This document shows, piece by piece, positions 24,701 to 33,800 of a stretch of 36,375 nt of DNA; within the stretch, counting starts at the first letter, position 1; every line of letters starts with the position of its first letter. Below the pieces are notes generated by a model, which was not told where the DNA came from, searched no databases, and saw only the letters and a program-made list of their open reading frames with translations. The DNA comes from DAOPZC01 sp035353175 (lineage in GTDB: Bacteria; Verrucomicrobiota; Kiritimatiellia; RFP12; UBA1067). The position numbers were made by a program, and so were the translations under genes. The DNA lies in the NCBI GenBank assembly GCA_035353175.1, contig DAOPZC010000048.1:1-36375 (forward strand), given 5' to 3'.

Positions 24701-25322
24701 GACGCTCGAACAGGCGCTTGCTCTCGCCGCCGAGTCCGAGTCGAATGCGTCGTCTGCAGCCGCGTCGCAGGTCGCGCGCTTCGGAACCTCCGTCGGCTAC
24801 CTCAAGGACGTGCAGCCGGTCTTGGAACGGTATTGCGGCAAGTGCCACCAAGGCAACGGCGAAGGGGGCAAGACGTTCGATCTGACGCCGCGCGGCTACG
24901 AGCCTTACATGACGCTGATTGGCAAGCCGGGCTGGGGCCGGACAAACGCCGTGCCCGAGCGTGAGCCGGGGTACGACTACGCCGGCACGCTGAAGGTCGA
25001 GAACTTCAGCACGGTCGATCCGGCTGCTTACTGTACGCCCGAGCCGATGACGCGGCTTTCGCTCCGGAGTCGGCTGGTCGAGCGCGCGGCGAGCGGCAAA
25101 CATCACGGCGTCAAGGCCGATCCGTTTAGCCTGTTGCGGCTGATCCTGTGGGTTGATACGATGTGTCCGTACCTGACGGACGCTGAAATCCGGGCGGAAG
25201 ACGACCCGGAATTTCAGGGGCGCGAGTGGCTGGCGATCCGGCCGCGGCTGAAGAGTGCGCCTGTGGTGATCCGCCCCGGCCCCTTCAAGGCCGATGCGGA
25301 CTGGGCGGACTACGGGCTGTAA
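21720..25322 (+). CDS. HzsA-related beta-propeller diheme protein with N-terminal LamG domain
   Basis: The protein has 1200 residues. The signal peptide is MRRTIALFGFSSCMAVAGLAEP. Residues about 40-220 form a concanavalin/LamG-like sandwich (FAVTTWVRPEKFERYNELFRI, GGWHFVAATFDGREMRVYLDG, GGLDDLRLYAESLS), a likely glycan-binding module. The propeller follows (VSADGRRVLFCFK, AVMNDGRVIYTRWEY, WTVNPDGTQPNTFWG). Heme motifs are CLGCH (947-951) and CGKCH (1039-1043), with a longer gap than in its siblings, then LILWVDTMCP. The start at 21720 has AGAGG 9 bases upstream and fits the signal peptide. An in-frame ATG at 21678 overlaps the previous stop codon (TGATG) and would bury the signal peptide. It is co-transcribed with its neighbours. 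The function is unknown. Confidence 0.75.
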   Translation: MRRTIALFGFSSCMAVAGLAEPMAAWDSGQLKDAPGAQAGGRAVTQRALELSGRHALRVAAGVLPEKLPGFAVTTWVRPEKFERYNELFRIEAPAGRVLFSFQEGGTVLALGLDVSGVYRECDAAVRPDALLDGGWHFVAATFDGREMRVYLDGALAGQLPHPGTAIAARAPGFVGSHGGFGEFYQGGLDDLRLYAESLSVAQLTDMLKGGASVLAEYAVKSLPDAWKPLLQEHPTFAATLTEARKAVARAGKGCPPEIKTLFGVTLSARFPDACAAYARLYGEAPMLYLTHANLGAMKARLEEHVERMTEYMPLTEGQWARCAAGERQRWQGIKLWADGMRTRLASGTEADEHLLVDAVTASWPPEPERPTAAEPVAPYVRPGTPAVRTYTAEEARQAIEKDWWFQVDGKPDLARELTRTRAVAARLCRPGDGLDALAGDAANPALSPERVKETYLALRRIRRGLLLDNPVIDFTRLLLVDMPYPQGREWQHETRHRLGYMAVPGGQLLVVDGLDLSGPVRRLMPQAPLHGSFWRPDVSADGRRVLFCFKPHNEKSFHIYEIGVDGTGLRQLTSGCYDDFDPAYLPDGTHYVFTSTRGHTYVRCMPPTNAFNLMRGALDGDELYFISANNEPDYLPAVMNDGRVIYTRWEYTDKPLWRCQSLWTVNPDGTQPNTFWGNQSVWPDLLKDARPIPGSRRVMFTGSAHHNWFSGSVGIVDPDQGSNFPKGLTKVTAEVPWPESGNGPVDPVESPDYLPYGTFDSYQTPCPLSERDFLVSARRGGKFALYLMDTDGNRELVYEGVNQIFHAIPLRARVAQPVVPDRVEWPARGRRANPEGGTIYSANVYHGAPPELAGKAKFLRVLHIEQKTYTYWNRRPALSTGPVVSLLQSDGVKRVLGTVPVHPDGSCWFRAPTGVALHFQLLDGDHRALQTMRSFVNVMPGESRGCLGCHEQHSRAPQPGAGPAQAVRSAPDAITPLPWAFDAAFTVAPSGCATLEQALALAAESESNASSAAASQVARFGTSVGYLKDVQPVLERYCGKCHQGNGEGGKTFDLTPRGYEPYMTLIGKPGWGRTNAVPEREPGYDYAGTLKVENFSTVDPAAYCTPEPMTRLSLRSRLVERAASGKHHGVKADPFSLLRLILWVDTMCPYLTDAEIRAEDDPEFQGREWLAIRPRLKSAPVVIRPGPFKADADWADYGL

Positions 25323-25368
25323 CCGTCTGAGCGTGCGCGTCAGATGAGCGACGGATAAGGAGGCTTGA

Positions 25369-27345
25369 ATGCGGAATGACATGCGTGGCGCGGGGGTCCG
25401 GGTAGCGGTGATGGCGGCGTTCTGTTGCGCGGCGGTCCAGGCCGCGCAAACCAAACCCAACATCATCTTCTTTCTGGTCGACGACATGGGGTGGATGGAC
25501 TGCGGGGCCAACGGCTCGCAGTACTATGAGACGCCGAACATGGACCGGCTGGCCAAGCAGGGCATGCGCTTCACGCAGGCCTACGCGCAGCCGCTCTGCT
25601 CGCCGACGCGGGCCTCGATTCTGACGGGCCAATACGCGTCGCGCCACCGCATCACCAGCGCGACAGGTCACCAGCCGCCGCAGGCGTCGGATGCCGAGCT
25701 GATGCCCAAGAGCGCCCGGCCGACGCTGCCGCTCCTGATGCCCGAAAGCAAGAACTTCTTGGAGCCGTCGCAGACCACGCTGGCCGAGGCGCTGCGCGCC
25801 GCCGGCTACCGCACGGCCCACATCGGCAAGTGGCACCTCGGACTGACGCAGCCCCACTGGCCGGAGCAGCAGGGCTTCGAGGTCGCGTTCCACGCCGAGC
25901 CGAGCCCGGGCCCCGCGAGCTATTTCGCTCCCTACGGGGTCGCCGCCGAGGGCGTCCCCGGCGCCCGGCGGCACGTCGGCACCATCACCGACGGGCCTGC
26001 CGGCGAGTACATCACCGACCGGCTGACCGACGAGGCGGTCAAATTCATTGAGAACAACAAGGACCAGCCGTTTTTCCTGAACCTCTGGCAGTACGGCGTG
26101 CACGGCCCGTGGGGCCACAAAGAGGCCTACACCGCCGCGTTCGCGAAGAAGACCGACCCGCGCGGCGTGCAGGGCAACCCCATCATGGCCTCGATGCTCA
26201 AGAGCGTCGACGAGAGCCTCGGCCGCGTGTTGGCCAAAGTGGAGGAGCTGAAGCTGGCCGACAACACCATCGTGGTCTTCTATTCCGACAACGGCGGCAA
26301 CGTGCACAGCAACACGCCGGACGACGAGAAGGGCAAGCGGCGCAAGCCCGACGACACGCGGCTGCTCGACTGGCGCAAGTGGGCGGGGGACCGGCCGCCG
26401 ACCTGCAACGCGCCGCTGCGCGACGGCAAGGGGCGCCTGTACGAAGGCGGCATCCGCGTGCCGCTGTTCGTGCGCTGGCCGGGAAAGATCGCGGCCGGCG
26501 CCACGAGCGACGCGGTCGTGGGATGCATCGACTTCTACCCCACGCTGCTGGAGCTGGCCGGGGTCACGAAGCCCGCCGCGCAGACCGTCGACGGCGTCTC
26601 CTTCGCCCCGGTGTTGCGCGGCACGGGCGCGCTGACGCGAGAGGCCTACTTCACGTGGTTCCCTCATCTGGTTCCCGGCGTGGCCGTTCGCAAGGGAGAG
26701 TGGAAGCTCATCCGGCGTTTCGCCGAGCGGCCGCAGGAGTACGAGGGCCTTTTCGAGCTGTTCAACCTGAAGGACGATCTCGGCGAGACGAAGAACCTCG
26801 CGAAACAGCTGCCGGACAAAGTGAAGGAGCTGGACGCCTTGATCGACGCCTTCGTCCAGGAGACCGGCGCGCTCTATCCGAAGCCCAACCCGGCCTATCG
26901 CCCGGACGCCGACGTGACCGCGCCGGCTTCCGATCCGGCGCAGGGGCTCGTGCCGAAGTTCTGCACGATGGCGGTCGCGGGCGGCGCGCTGCGCATCGAG
27001 GCTGCGGGCAAGGAGCCGTTTCTCGGAACCACGCTGGTCAAAGGGCCGGGGCCGCTCACGCTGCAGCTCCGCGTCCGCGCTCCGGCCGGCGGGCCGGGGC
27101 GGGTGCGCTGGGTCACGGGCGATCAGACCGATTTCAACGCGCCGGGTCAGTCAGCCGAGTTTGCGCTGAAAGCGGACGCGGCTTGGCAGGACGCGACGGT
27201 GGCGCTGCCGGTCCAGGGGGCGCCGCGCATTGTGCGGCTCTACGTGCCGGCCGATCGGGGCGCCGTCGAGATCGCCTCGATCCGGTATCTCGGCGCGGGC
27301 GGGAAACCGGTCCGCGCATGGACGTTCGGCGAGAAGGCGGAATAG
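25369..27345 (+). CDS. Secreted Cys-type family S1 (arylsulfatase-like) sulfatase
   Basis: The protein has 658 residues with a signal peptide of about 25. It is an alkaline-phosphatase-fold sulfatase. The formylglycine motif CSPTRAS places the modified Cys at 77. Metal ligands are Asp38-Asp39 (FFLVDDMG) and Asp307-Asn308 (FYSDNGG), and GKWHLG gives Lys154 and His156. It hydrolyses sulfate esters, here probably on a glycan outside the cell or in the periplasm. After the catalytic part, about 110 C-terminal residues form a beta-rich extension (GPLTLQLRVRAPAG, ATVALPVQGAPRIVRLYVPAD). The Cys must be converted by a maturase not seen here; the FGE-like domain encoded upstream lacks the needed cysteines. 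AAGGAGG is a strong ribosome-binding site. It lies between the second and third HzsA-related genes. The exact substrate is unknown. Confidence 0.9.
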   Translation: MRNDMRGAGVRVAVMAAFCCAAVQAAQTKPNIIFFLVDDMGWMDCGANGSQYYETPNMDRLAKQGMRFTQAYAQPLCSPTRASILTGQYASRHRITSATGHQPPQASDAELMPKSARPTLPLLMPESKNFLEPSQTTLAEALRAAGYRTAHIGKWHLGLTQPHWPEQQGFEVAFHAEPSPGPASYFAPYGVAAEGVPGARRHVGTITDGPAGEYITDRLTDEAVKFIENNKDQPFFLNLWQYGVHGPWGHKEAYTAAFAKKTDPRGVQGNPIMASMLKSVDESLGRVLAKVEELKLADNTIVVFYSDNGGNVHSNTPDDEKGKRRKPDDTRLLDWRKWAGDRPPTCNAPLRDGKGRLYEGGIRVPLFVRWPGKIAAGATSDAVVGCIDFYPTLLELAGVTKPAAQTVDGVSFAPVLRGTGALTREAYFTWFPHLVPGVAVRKGEWKLIRRFAERPQEYEGLFELFNLKDDLGETKNLAKQLPDKVKELDALIDAFVQETGALYPKPNPAYRPDADVTAPASDPAQGLVPKFCTMAVAGGALRIEAAGKEPFLGTTLVKGPGPLTLQLRVRAPAGGPGRVRWVTGDQTDFNAPGQSAEFALKADAAWQDATVALPVQGAPRIVRLYVPADRGAVEIASIRYLGAGGKPVRAWTFGEKAE

Positions 27346-27381
27346 GTCCGCGGTGTTGCGGCGAAAACGGGGAGGGGTTTG

Positions 27382-30381
27382 ATGAACGGCTCGGTGTTGT
27401 CAGCGTTTTTCGCCTGCGCACTGACAGGCGTGGCGTTCGCCGGCCCGCGCGCGCGTGTGGCTGAAGAGGTGCGCGCTGCGTTTGCGTCGGTGGCGGAATC
27501 GGCCGGCGTCGAGTCGAACGTCACCTCGATCAGTTTTCCGCCGCAACCCGCGCGGTTCATCCGGCTCGAGATCCGCGCGACGCAAGGCGGAGCGGCGTGC
27601 CTCGACGAGCTGGAGGTCTTCGGCGCGGACGAGCGCGAGAACCTCGCGCTGGCGTCGCGCGGCGCAAAGGCCGCGGCCTCGTCCGTCATCTCGGGATACG
27701 CGATCCACGCGGTGGCGCATCTCAACGACGGACGGTTCGGCAACAGCCACAGCTGGATTGCGGCTGGTACGGGAGAAGAGTGGGCCCAAATCGAGCTTCC
27801 CTGCGAGGCCGCCGTGTGCCGGCTCGTCTATTCGCGAGATCGGACCGGCCGGTTCAGGGACCGGCAGCCGCAAGACGTCGACGTGCGCGTGTCTGCGGAC
27901 GGAAAGGCCTGGACCACGGTGGCGCATCACTCGCGCCCGCCGCGGGCGCAGCTCTCGTTGATGCTGCCCGCCTCAGCCGTTCGCGAGCCGACGTGGCCGG
28001 GCGTCGTCGAATACGCCTTTCTTTGCGAGCGCGACACCTGGCGGCGGCTGGACGACAAAGACGAGCTGTCGCCGCTTCGGACAGACCGCTCCGCGTCGCC
28101 TGGGGGTGCGCCGTACTGGGGCCGGCTGGCGAGCCTGTCAGCAGTCGAGCGGACGCTGCTGCAGTTTGACGAGCTGATTGCGCGCCTGGCTGCCAAGGGG
28201 CTCGATGTCGCTGCAGAGCGGTCCGAGTTGGCGTCGCTGCAGGGACGCGTGGCCTCGGAGGGCGATTCGGACGCGTTTTACCTTGTGGCCCGCCAAGCCA
28301 AGCGGCGGCTCTTTTTTCGCGATCCCGCTCTGGCGGCCATCGAACGCGTGCTCTTCGTCAAGCACCATCCGCTTGAGCCGTCGCACAACTACAGCGACGT
28401 CATGGACGCTAAATACACCTCAGGCGGCGGCATCTATGTGCTGCACGTGCCGCGCGACGGTGACGGCCGGCTCGATCCTGCACAGGCTGAGGTGGAGACG
28501 CTTTTCGACGGGAGCGCCGGCATCGCGCGGCAGCCGGTGGCGGACTTCGACGGGAAGACGGTCTTTTTCGCGTATCGGCCCGATAAGCCGGAGGTCGAGG
28601 GGTGGCAGTCATACTGGCACCTGTGGTCTGTCCGCGCGGACGGCACGGGCGCGCGCCGGCTGACGGAGGGGCCTTATCACGACCTCGACCCCGTGGTGCT
28701 TCCCGACGACGATCTGGGCTTCGTCTCCACGCGGTGCGTGACCCGCTTCTTGTGCTGGCAGCCGCAGGCGTATGTGCTCTATCGCATGAGGCGGGACGGC
28801 GCAGAAATGAAACGCCTGTCGTTCGCCAACCTGAGCGAGTGGGACCCCGCCGTGATGCGCGACGGCCGCATTCTTTGGACCCGCTCGGAGTATCAGGACA
28901 AAGGCGCCGACTTCGGGCATACGCTCTGGTCCATCCGGCCGGACGGCACGCATCCGGAACTGGTGTTTGGAAACAACACGCCCTATGGTTACGGCCACGC
29001 GCGCGAAGTGCCCGACAGCTCTGAGATTCTCTGCACCCTGATCTCTCACGGAGACCATCAAGGCCCCGTCGCGCTGATCGACCGTTCGAAGGGGCTGTAC
29101 GAGACGGCTGCGATCACCAGCATTACGCCTGACACCCGGCCGCAGTACCAGATGGACCGCTCGCACCGCGAAACGTTCCGCTATCCCGAGCCGCTCTCCC
29201 GCGACCTGTACCTCGTCAGCCACAGCCCTGGCCCGCGTTCGCACTGGGGACTCTACGTGATCGACCGCTATGGCAACCGCGAGTTGCTCTACCTCGATCC
29301 GTCGATCAGCAGCAAAAAGCCCTCCCTGCTGAGAGTGCGCGCGCGGCCGCAAGTCCTTCCTTCTTCACCGGACGCGTCGCTTGCGGCGCAGGGCTTGGGG
29401 CAGTTCACGGTTCAGGACGTCTACGAAGGCTTGGGGCCGGCGGTCGCGCGTGGGCGCGTGAAGTACCTGCAGGTCTCGCAGGAGGTCCCGCCTTTGCTGG
29501 AGCGCCTGGAGTGCGGCGAATACCGAAGCACACACCCGCCGTTCCAAGATTTTTACGCGACGCCCGTGCACAAGGTCAGGGGGCCTCCGCACGAGGTTGT
29601 GACGCGCACGGAGAATGCTTTGGGCGCGCATGCGTTCCGGCAGGGGAGCGCCGCGCGGCAAGAGGACGGCACGATCCGCGTCACGGAGCGGGGCGGCTGG
29701 CCGAGCTACGTGGCGAAGGCTGTGCTCGGCACGGTGCCGGTGGCTTCGGACGGCTCCGTCAACTTTACCGCGCCGTCGGGCCGGGTGCTCTACTTCCATC
29801 TGCTCGACGAGAACTTCAATGAGCTCCAGCGCATGCGGAGCGTGGTGCAGCTCCAGTCCGGCGAGCGCCGCAGCTGCGTCGGCTGCCATGAAGACCGGCT
29901 GCAGCTGCCGGCGGCGCGGCCGACAACCCTCGCGCTCGCTCAGGCGGCGCGGCCGCTCGACGCGCCGCCCTGGGGTGCGGTGCCGTTCGATTTCTCGGGC
30001 GTGGTCCAGCCTGTGCTGAACAGGGCGTGCGTCTCGTGTCACGACGGAGCGGAGCGCGCGCGGCCGGACTTGCGCGGCGCTCTCGACGCCGAGCGCGTGC
30101 CGGCCTCATATCGCGCGCTTGTCTCCGGGGGCTGGGTCCACTACTTCGACTGGGTGTACGGCGCGCGGCCTTTCAAGGCCGAGCCGCTGACGTTTGGCAC
30201 GTTGCGCAGCCGCCTCTTCGAGGTCTTGGCTAAGCCTCAGCATCGGGAGGTCCGGCTGAGCGCTGAAGAGCGGCGCGCGCTGACCGCTTGGATCGATCTG
30301 AACTGCCCGTTATGGCCGGACTACCGGTATCGGCCGGAGCGGCCTGCTGCGTCAACGGGGGACGTGGCTAAGCGCGAGTGA
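27382..30381 (+). CDS. HzsA-related beta-propeller diheme protein with N-terminal F5/8 type C-like domain
   Basis: The protein has 999 residues with a signal peptide (MNGSVLSAFFACALTGVAFA). Residues about 40-185 look like a discoidin/F5/8 type C carbohydrate-binding module (ARFIRLEIRATQGGAACLDELEVFG, HLNDGRFGNSHSWIA, QDVDVRVSADGKAWTTV). The propeller includes WSVRADGTGARRLTEG, AVMRDGRILWTRSEY and WSIRPDGTHPELVFG. Heme motifs are CVGCH (832-836) and CVSCH (883-887), then LTAWIDLNCPLWPDY. GGAGGGG lies 4 bases before the ATG. It follows the sulfatase by 36 bases and precedes the last sibling by 32. The architecture suggests a secreted, glycan-attached redox or binding protein; the activity is not known. 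Confidence 0.75.
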   Translation: MNGSVLSAFFACALTGVAFAGPRARVAEEVRAAFASVAESAGVESNVTSISFPPQPARFIRLEIRATQGGAACLDELEVFGADERENLALASRGAKAAASSVISGYAIHAVAHLNDGRFGNSHSWIAAGTGEEWAQIELPCEAAVCRLVYSRDRTGRFRDRQPQDVDVRVSADGKAWTTVAHHSRPPRAQLSLMLPASAVREPTWPGVVEYAFLCERDTWRRLDDKDELSPLRTDRSASPGGAPYWGRLASLSAVERTLLQFDELIARLAAKGLDVAAERSELASLQGRVASEGDSDAFYLVARQAKRRLFFRDPALAAIERVLFVKHHPLEPSHNYSDVMDAKYTSGGGIYVLHVPRDGDGRLDPAQAEVETLFDGSAGIARQPVADFDGKTVFFAYRPDKPEVEGWQSYWHLWSVRADGTGARRLTEGPYHDLDPVVLPDDDLGFVSTRCVTRFLCWQPQAYVLYRMRRDGAEMKRLSFANLSEWDPAVMRDGRILWTRSEYQDKGADFGHTLWSIRPDGTHPELVFGNNTPYGYGHAREVPDSSEILCTLISHGDHQGPVALIDRSKGLYETAAITSITPDTRPQYQMDRSHRETFRYPEPLSRDLYLVSHSPGPRSHWGLYVIDRYGNRELLYLDPSISSKKPSLLRVRARPQVLPSSPDASLAAQGLGQFTVQDVYEGLGPAVARGRVKYLQVSQEVPPLLERLECGEYRSTHPPFQDFYATPVHKVRGPPHEVVTRTENALGAHAFRQGSAARQEDGTIRVTERGGWPSYVAKAVLGTVPVASDGSVNFTAPSGRVLYFHLLDENFNELQRMRSVVQLQSGERRSCVGCHEDRLQLPAARPTTLALAQAARPLDAPPWGAVPFDFSGVVQPVLNRACVSCHDGAERARPDLRGALDAERVPASYRALVSGGWVHYFDWVYGARPFKAEPLTFGTLRSRLFEVLAKPQHREVRLSAEERRALTAWIDLNCPLWPDYRYRPERPAASTGDVAKRE

Positions 30382-30413
30382 CCGGACGAAGTCTTTTTTG
30401 AGAATGGGGGACG

Positions 30414-33400
30414 ATGATGAAGCTGACAAGGGTCATGGTGTGGATGGCGCCGGTCGCGTGTCTGGCCGGGGTCGTGCAGGTGCCGGGGCAGTGGGCCTCG
30501 CTCAGGCGCGATGCAGACCCCGCTGCGGCGGCCGTTCCCGCGGCCGTGCCGCGCGGGTGTTCGGGCCTGGCGTCGACGCTCGCGGCCGCGGCGGTAAGCG
30601 TGGCCGACGGGGCGGCCGTGTCGGAGCTGAAAGGCGTGTCGGGCGTCAGGGTCGCGGCCGGCGTCGTCGAGCTGGTGTATCCCGAGACGCCGGGCGACGG
30701 CGCGCTGAGGGCGATGCGGACGCCGCCTGCGTCCGGTGCGGAGTGGTACGGCTCAACCTATTGGACCGGCGGCGAGACGTGGGCAAGGGTCGGCAAAAAC
30801 TGGATGCATCCGGGCAACGCGTGCGATGCGGTGCGCGTTTTCGTCGCGCCTGCGGACGGCCGGGTCGCGGTTTCCGGCGCAGTCAAGAAGCTGCACCTCG
30901 ACGGCGACGGCGTGCGCGTGGCGGTCTGGCACAACGCGGCGGAGGTGTGGTCGGCCGGACTGGACGGGAAAGACGCGGCCGGCAAGGAGGTCAAGCTTGC
31001 GGTGGCGGTGAAGGAGGGCGACGCGCTGAGGTTCGTGGTGAACCGCCGCGGCAGCCACGTGTGCGACACCACGGGATGGGACCCGGTAGTGGCGTACGAG
31101 GGCGGCGCCTCGTACCGGGCCTCGGAAGGATTTTCGGGTAAACCGGATGCGAACGTCTGGCGTTACGAATACACCGGCACAGCGGCCGCATTGGCCCGCA
31201 GTCCCGAGATTTACGGGGTCGGCAAAGATTTCAGGATTTACAAGGGCGCGGTCGACACCGCTGCGGCCTTTCCGTTCGTGATCGTCTCAGACGGCAATCC
31301 GGAGGACGGCTTTGGCGGATACGCAATGGCGCTCGACACCGACGGTGCCTGGTCGCTGGAAAACAACAGCCGGGGCGTGAAATTTTCGGGCGGCGGATCA
31401 GCGGTCGTCGTGCGTTTCGACGGCACGTGGATTGAAGGGCTGAAGCGGCTGTCTTGGATGGCGGGAGCGGGGACGCCTCGCAGTGGCGGCGGTTTCGGAG
31501 AAACCGCCCTACCCCGACTGGGCGCCGCCGTGCAGGCGGCGTATGAGAAGGCGGTGGCGGGCATGCCGCATGCGCCGGAACTAGAACTGTTTTTGCTGGC
31601 GGTCTCGGAGTGGGTGCAGGACGACGGGCTCTTCGGCGGCGGAGACGAGCGGCGGCTGGCCGCGTGCGCGGAGGAGCAGACCACGCGTTTGGCTCGGCTC
31701 ACGGGTCATCCGTCTCAGCCGGTGGAGACGAGCTGGGAGGGCTACCTGCGGGCGCGGCTCATGAAACGCAGCGCGCTGCTGTCGGACCCGAAGTTGGCCT
31801 TCGGCAAGCTGCTTTTCAACACGCGCATGAATCCGTCTTGGAATCATGAGGTGGCTCAGTATTTCGGCTGGCGTCAACGGCCAGGGGGCAGCCTCTACGT
31901 GCTGGAGCGGCCGGGCGTTTCGCTGGCGTGCAGCGATCTGGTCCACGGGCAGCTGCCGCGCGGAAGCTTCTTGGAGCCGCGCTTGTCGTATGACGCCAAG
32001 AAGATCCTCTTCTCGTTTGTGGCGACTGAAGGCGCGCTCGATCCGAACACGCTGCCGCGCAACGAGACCGATACGAACCATCACTACTACCATCTCTATG
32101 AGGTCGGCACCGACGGGTCTGGCCTGCGGCAGATCACCGACGAGCGGTTTGACGACCTGATGCCGGAATGGCTGCCCGACGGCGGAATCGCCTTTGTCTC
32201 CACGCGCCGCCGCGCCTCCTCGCGCTGCTTCTGGTGGGGCTACAGCGACCGCTGGCATACCTACACGATGTTCCGCATGGCCGCCGACGGCACGGACATC
32301 CAGCAGCTTTCATGGAACGACGTGAACGAGTGGTTCCCGGCAGTCGCCAACAGCGGGTATCTGCTCTTTGCGCGCTGGGACTACATCGACCGCGACGCGG
32401 TTACGCACCAGAACCTCTGGTCCATGCGGCCGGACGGCACGAACCCCATGGCCGTGTGGGGCAACGAGACGCCCAAACCGCACTGCACCTTCCAGGCCAA
32501 GGCAGTGCCCGGCAGCGGCAAGATCGTCTGCGTGGCCTCCGCACATCACGCGATCACCGGCGGGCCGGTCATGTTGATCGATCCGACGGTCCATAACAAC
32601 AGCGCGGACGCCGTGGCGCGTCTGACGCCGGGACACTATCCGGAATGCGAAAAAGGCCCGAACGGCGAGTGGTACAACGCGCCGTGGCCGCTCTCCGAGA
32701 GACTGTTTCTGGTGGCCTACAGCCGCGACAACCTGATGTATGAGCCCACCCGGCACAATCCCGACCACGCGCTCGGCCTCTATGTGCTGGACGCGGACGG
32801 AAACCGCGAGGTGCTCTACCGCGACGGTGTGATCGGCGCGACCTGTCCTACGCCGCTCGCGCCGCGGCCGGTGCCTCCGGAGATCCCCTCGATCAGCAAT
32901 CCGCTACTGGCCAAACGCGGCCTGGGCGAGGTCTTTCTCTCCGACGTTTACGAGGGGCTGCCGCAGGTCAAGCGCGGCACGCTCAAGCAGATCCGCGTGG
33001 TGCAGGTGTTTCCGAAGACCACGCGGGATTCCAATGTGCCGCGCATCGGCGTCGCGGGCGAGGAGAATACGCGGGCGGTGCTGGGGGTGACGCCGGTCGA
33101 GGCGGACGGCTCGGCGCGGTTCCTCGTGCCGGCGGGCAAGGAGATCCTGGTGCAGGTGTTGGACGCAGACGGCTTCGCCTACCGCACCATGCGCTCCAGC
33201 ACCTCGCTCATGCCGGGCGAACGCGTTTCGTGCGTCGGCTGCCACGAGAACAAGATGACCGTGTCGGCTGCGGCGCTGAAGGTGGTGGCCGCGATGAAGC
33301 GGCCGGCGGCTGAGCTTGTTCCCACGCCGGAATCGGGTCGGCCCTACGGCTTCGTCGAAAACGTGCAGCCGGTCTTCGACGCCAAGTGCGCGGCGTGCCA

Positions 33401-33800
33401 CAACGACCGGGAGGCCAAGGGCGGCATCAACCTTTCTCGCACGATCACCGGCGCGAACGGTTACACCGCTTCCTACGAGAGCTTATGTTATGTGAAGGGC
33501 GCTGACGGCAAGCCGGCGCGGCGTTTGTCCAAGAAGACGGGGCGGCCGCTGGTGCCCTGCTTCCCGATGCGCAACCAGATCCAGGTGACGCCCGAGGGCG
33601 GAGCCGACGGCGCGATCGGCAGCGGGCTGGTCCAGATGCTCAAGGCCGGACACGGCAAGGTCGTTCTCGCCGCCGACGAGTTGTATCGCATCGCCACGTG
33701 GATCGACCTCAACGCAGTCTTCTACGGCGTTTACGAGCCCGCCGAGCAGCTGGCGATGCAGCGCGAAGGCAAACCCGTGCCGATGCCCGAGATCCAGTGA
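30414..33800 (+). CDS. HzsA-related beta-propeller diheme protein with N-terminal beta-sandwich
   Basis: The protein has 1128 residues. The signal peptide is about 1-25 (MMKLTRVMVWMAPVACLAGVVQ); ATG 30417 is an equally good start given GGGGG at 30406-30410. An N-terminal beta-sandwich (about 110-235, with VRVFVAPADGRVAVSGAV and DALRFVVNRRGSHVCDTTGWDP) resembles an uncharacterised carbohydrate-binding-like fold. A second all-beta segment and then the propeller follow (LSYDAKKILFSFV, WSMRPDGTNPMAVWG). Heme motifs are CVGCH (940-944) and CAACH (992-996), then RIATWIDLNAVF. It is the last gene of the rightward operon. No terminator is visible after it, and a minus-strand frame of unclear status overlaps its 3' end. 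The function is unknown. Confidence 0.75.
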   Translation: MMKLTRVMVWMAPVACLAGVVQVPGQWASLRRDADPAAAAVPAAVPRGCSGLASTLAAAAVSVADGAAVSELKGVSGVRVAAGVVELVYPETPGDGALRAMRTPPASGAEWYGSTYWTGGETWARVGKNWMHPGNACDAVRVFVAPADGRVAVSGAVKKLHLDGDGVRVAVWHNAAEVWSAGLDGKDAAGKEVKLAVAVKEGDALRFVVNRRGSHVCDTTGWDPVVAYEGGASYRASEGFSGKPDANVWRYEYTGTAAALARSPEIYGVGKDFRIYKGAVDTAAAFPFVIVSDGNPEDGFGGYAMALDTDGAWSLENNSRGVKFSGGGSAVVVRFDGTWIEGLKRLSWMAGAGTPRSGGGFGETALPRLGAAVQAAYEKAVAGMPHAPELELFLLAVSEWVQDDGLFGGGDERRLAACAEEQTTRLARLTGHPSQPVETSWEGYLRARLMKRSALLSDPKLAFGKLLFNTRMNPSWNHEVAQYFGWRQRPGGSLYVLERPGVSLACSDLVHGQLPRGSFLEPRLSYDAKKILFSFVATEGALDPNTLPRNETDTNHHYYHLYEVGTDGSGLRQITDERFDDLMPEWLPDGGIAFVSTRRRASSRCFWWGYSDRWHTYTMFRMAADGTDIQQLSWNDVNEWFPAVANSGYLLFARWDYIDRDAVTHQNLWSMRPDGTNPMAVWGNETPKPHCTFQAKAVPGSGKIVCVASAHHAITGGPVMLIDPTVHNNSADAVARLTPGHYPECEKGPNGEWYNAPWPLSERLFLVAYSRDNLMYEPTRHNPDHALGLYVLDADGNREVLYRDGVIGATCPTPLAPRPVPPEIPSISNPLLAKRGLGEVFLSDVYEGLPQVKRGTLKQIRVVQVFPKTTRDSNVPRIGVAGEENTRAVLGVTPVEADGSARFLVPAGKEILVQVLDADGFAYRTMRSSTSLMPGERVSCVGCHENKMTVSAAALKVVAAMKRPAAELVPTPESGRPYGFVENVQPVFDAKCAACHNDREAKGGINLSRTITGANGYTASYESLCYVKGADGKPARRLSKKTGRPLVPCFPMRNQIQVTPEGGADGAIGSGLVQMLKAGHGKVVLAADELYRIATWIDLNAVFYGVYEPAEQLAMQREGKPVPMPEIQ

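Noticed and set aside
18271..33800. The HzsA-related genes as a true hydrazine synthase (anammox)
   Set aside because: No HzsB or HzsC is encoded. The residues after the first CxxCH do not include the tyrosine I recall as the active-site heme ligand in anammox HzsA, and the neighbours are glycan-related.
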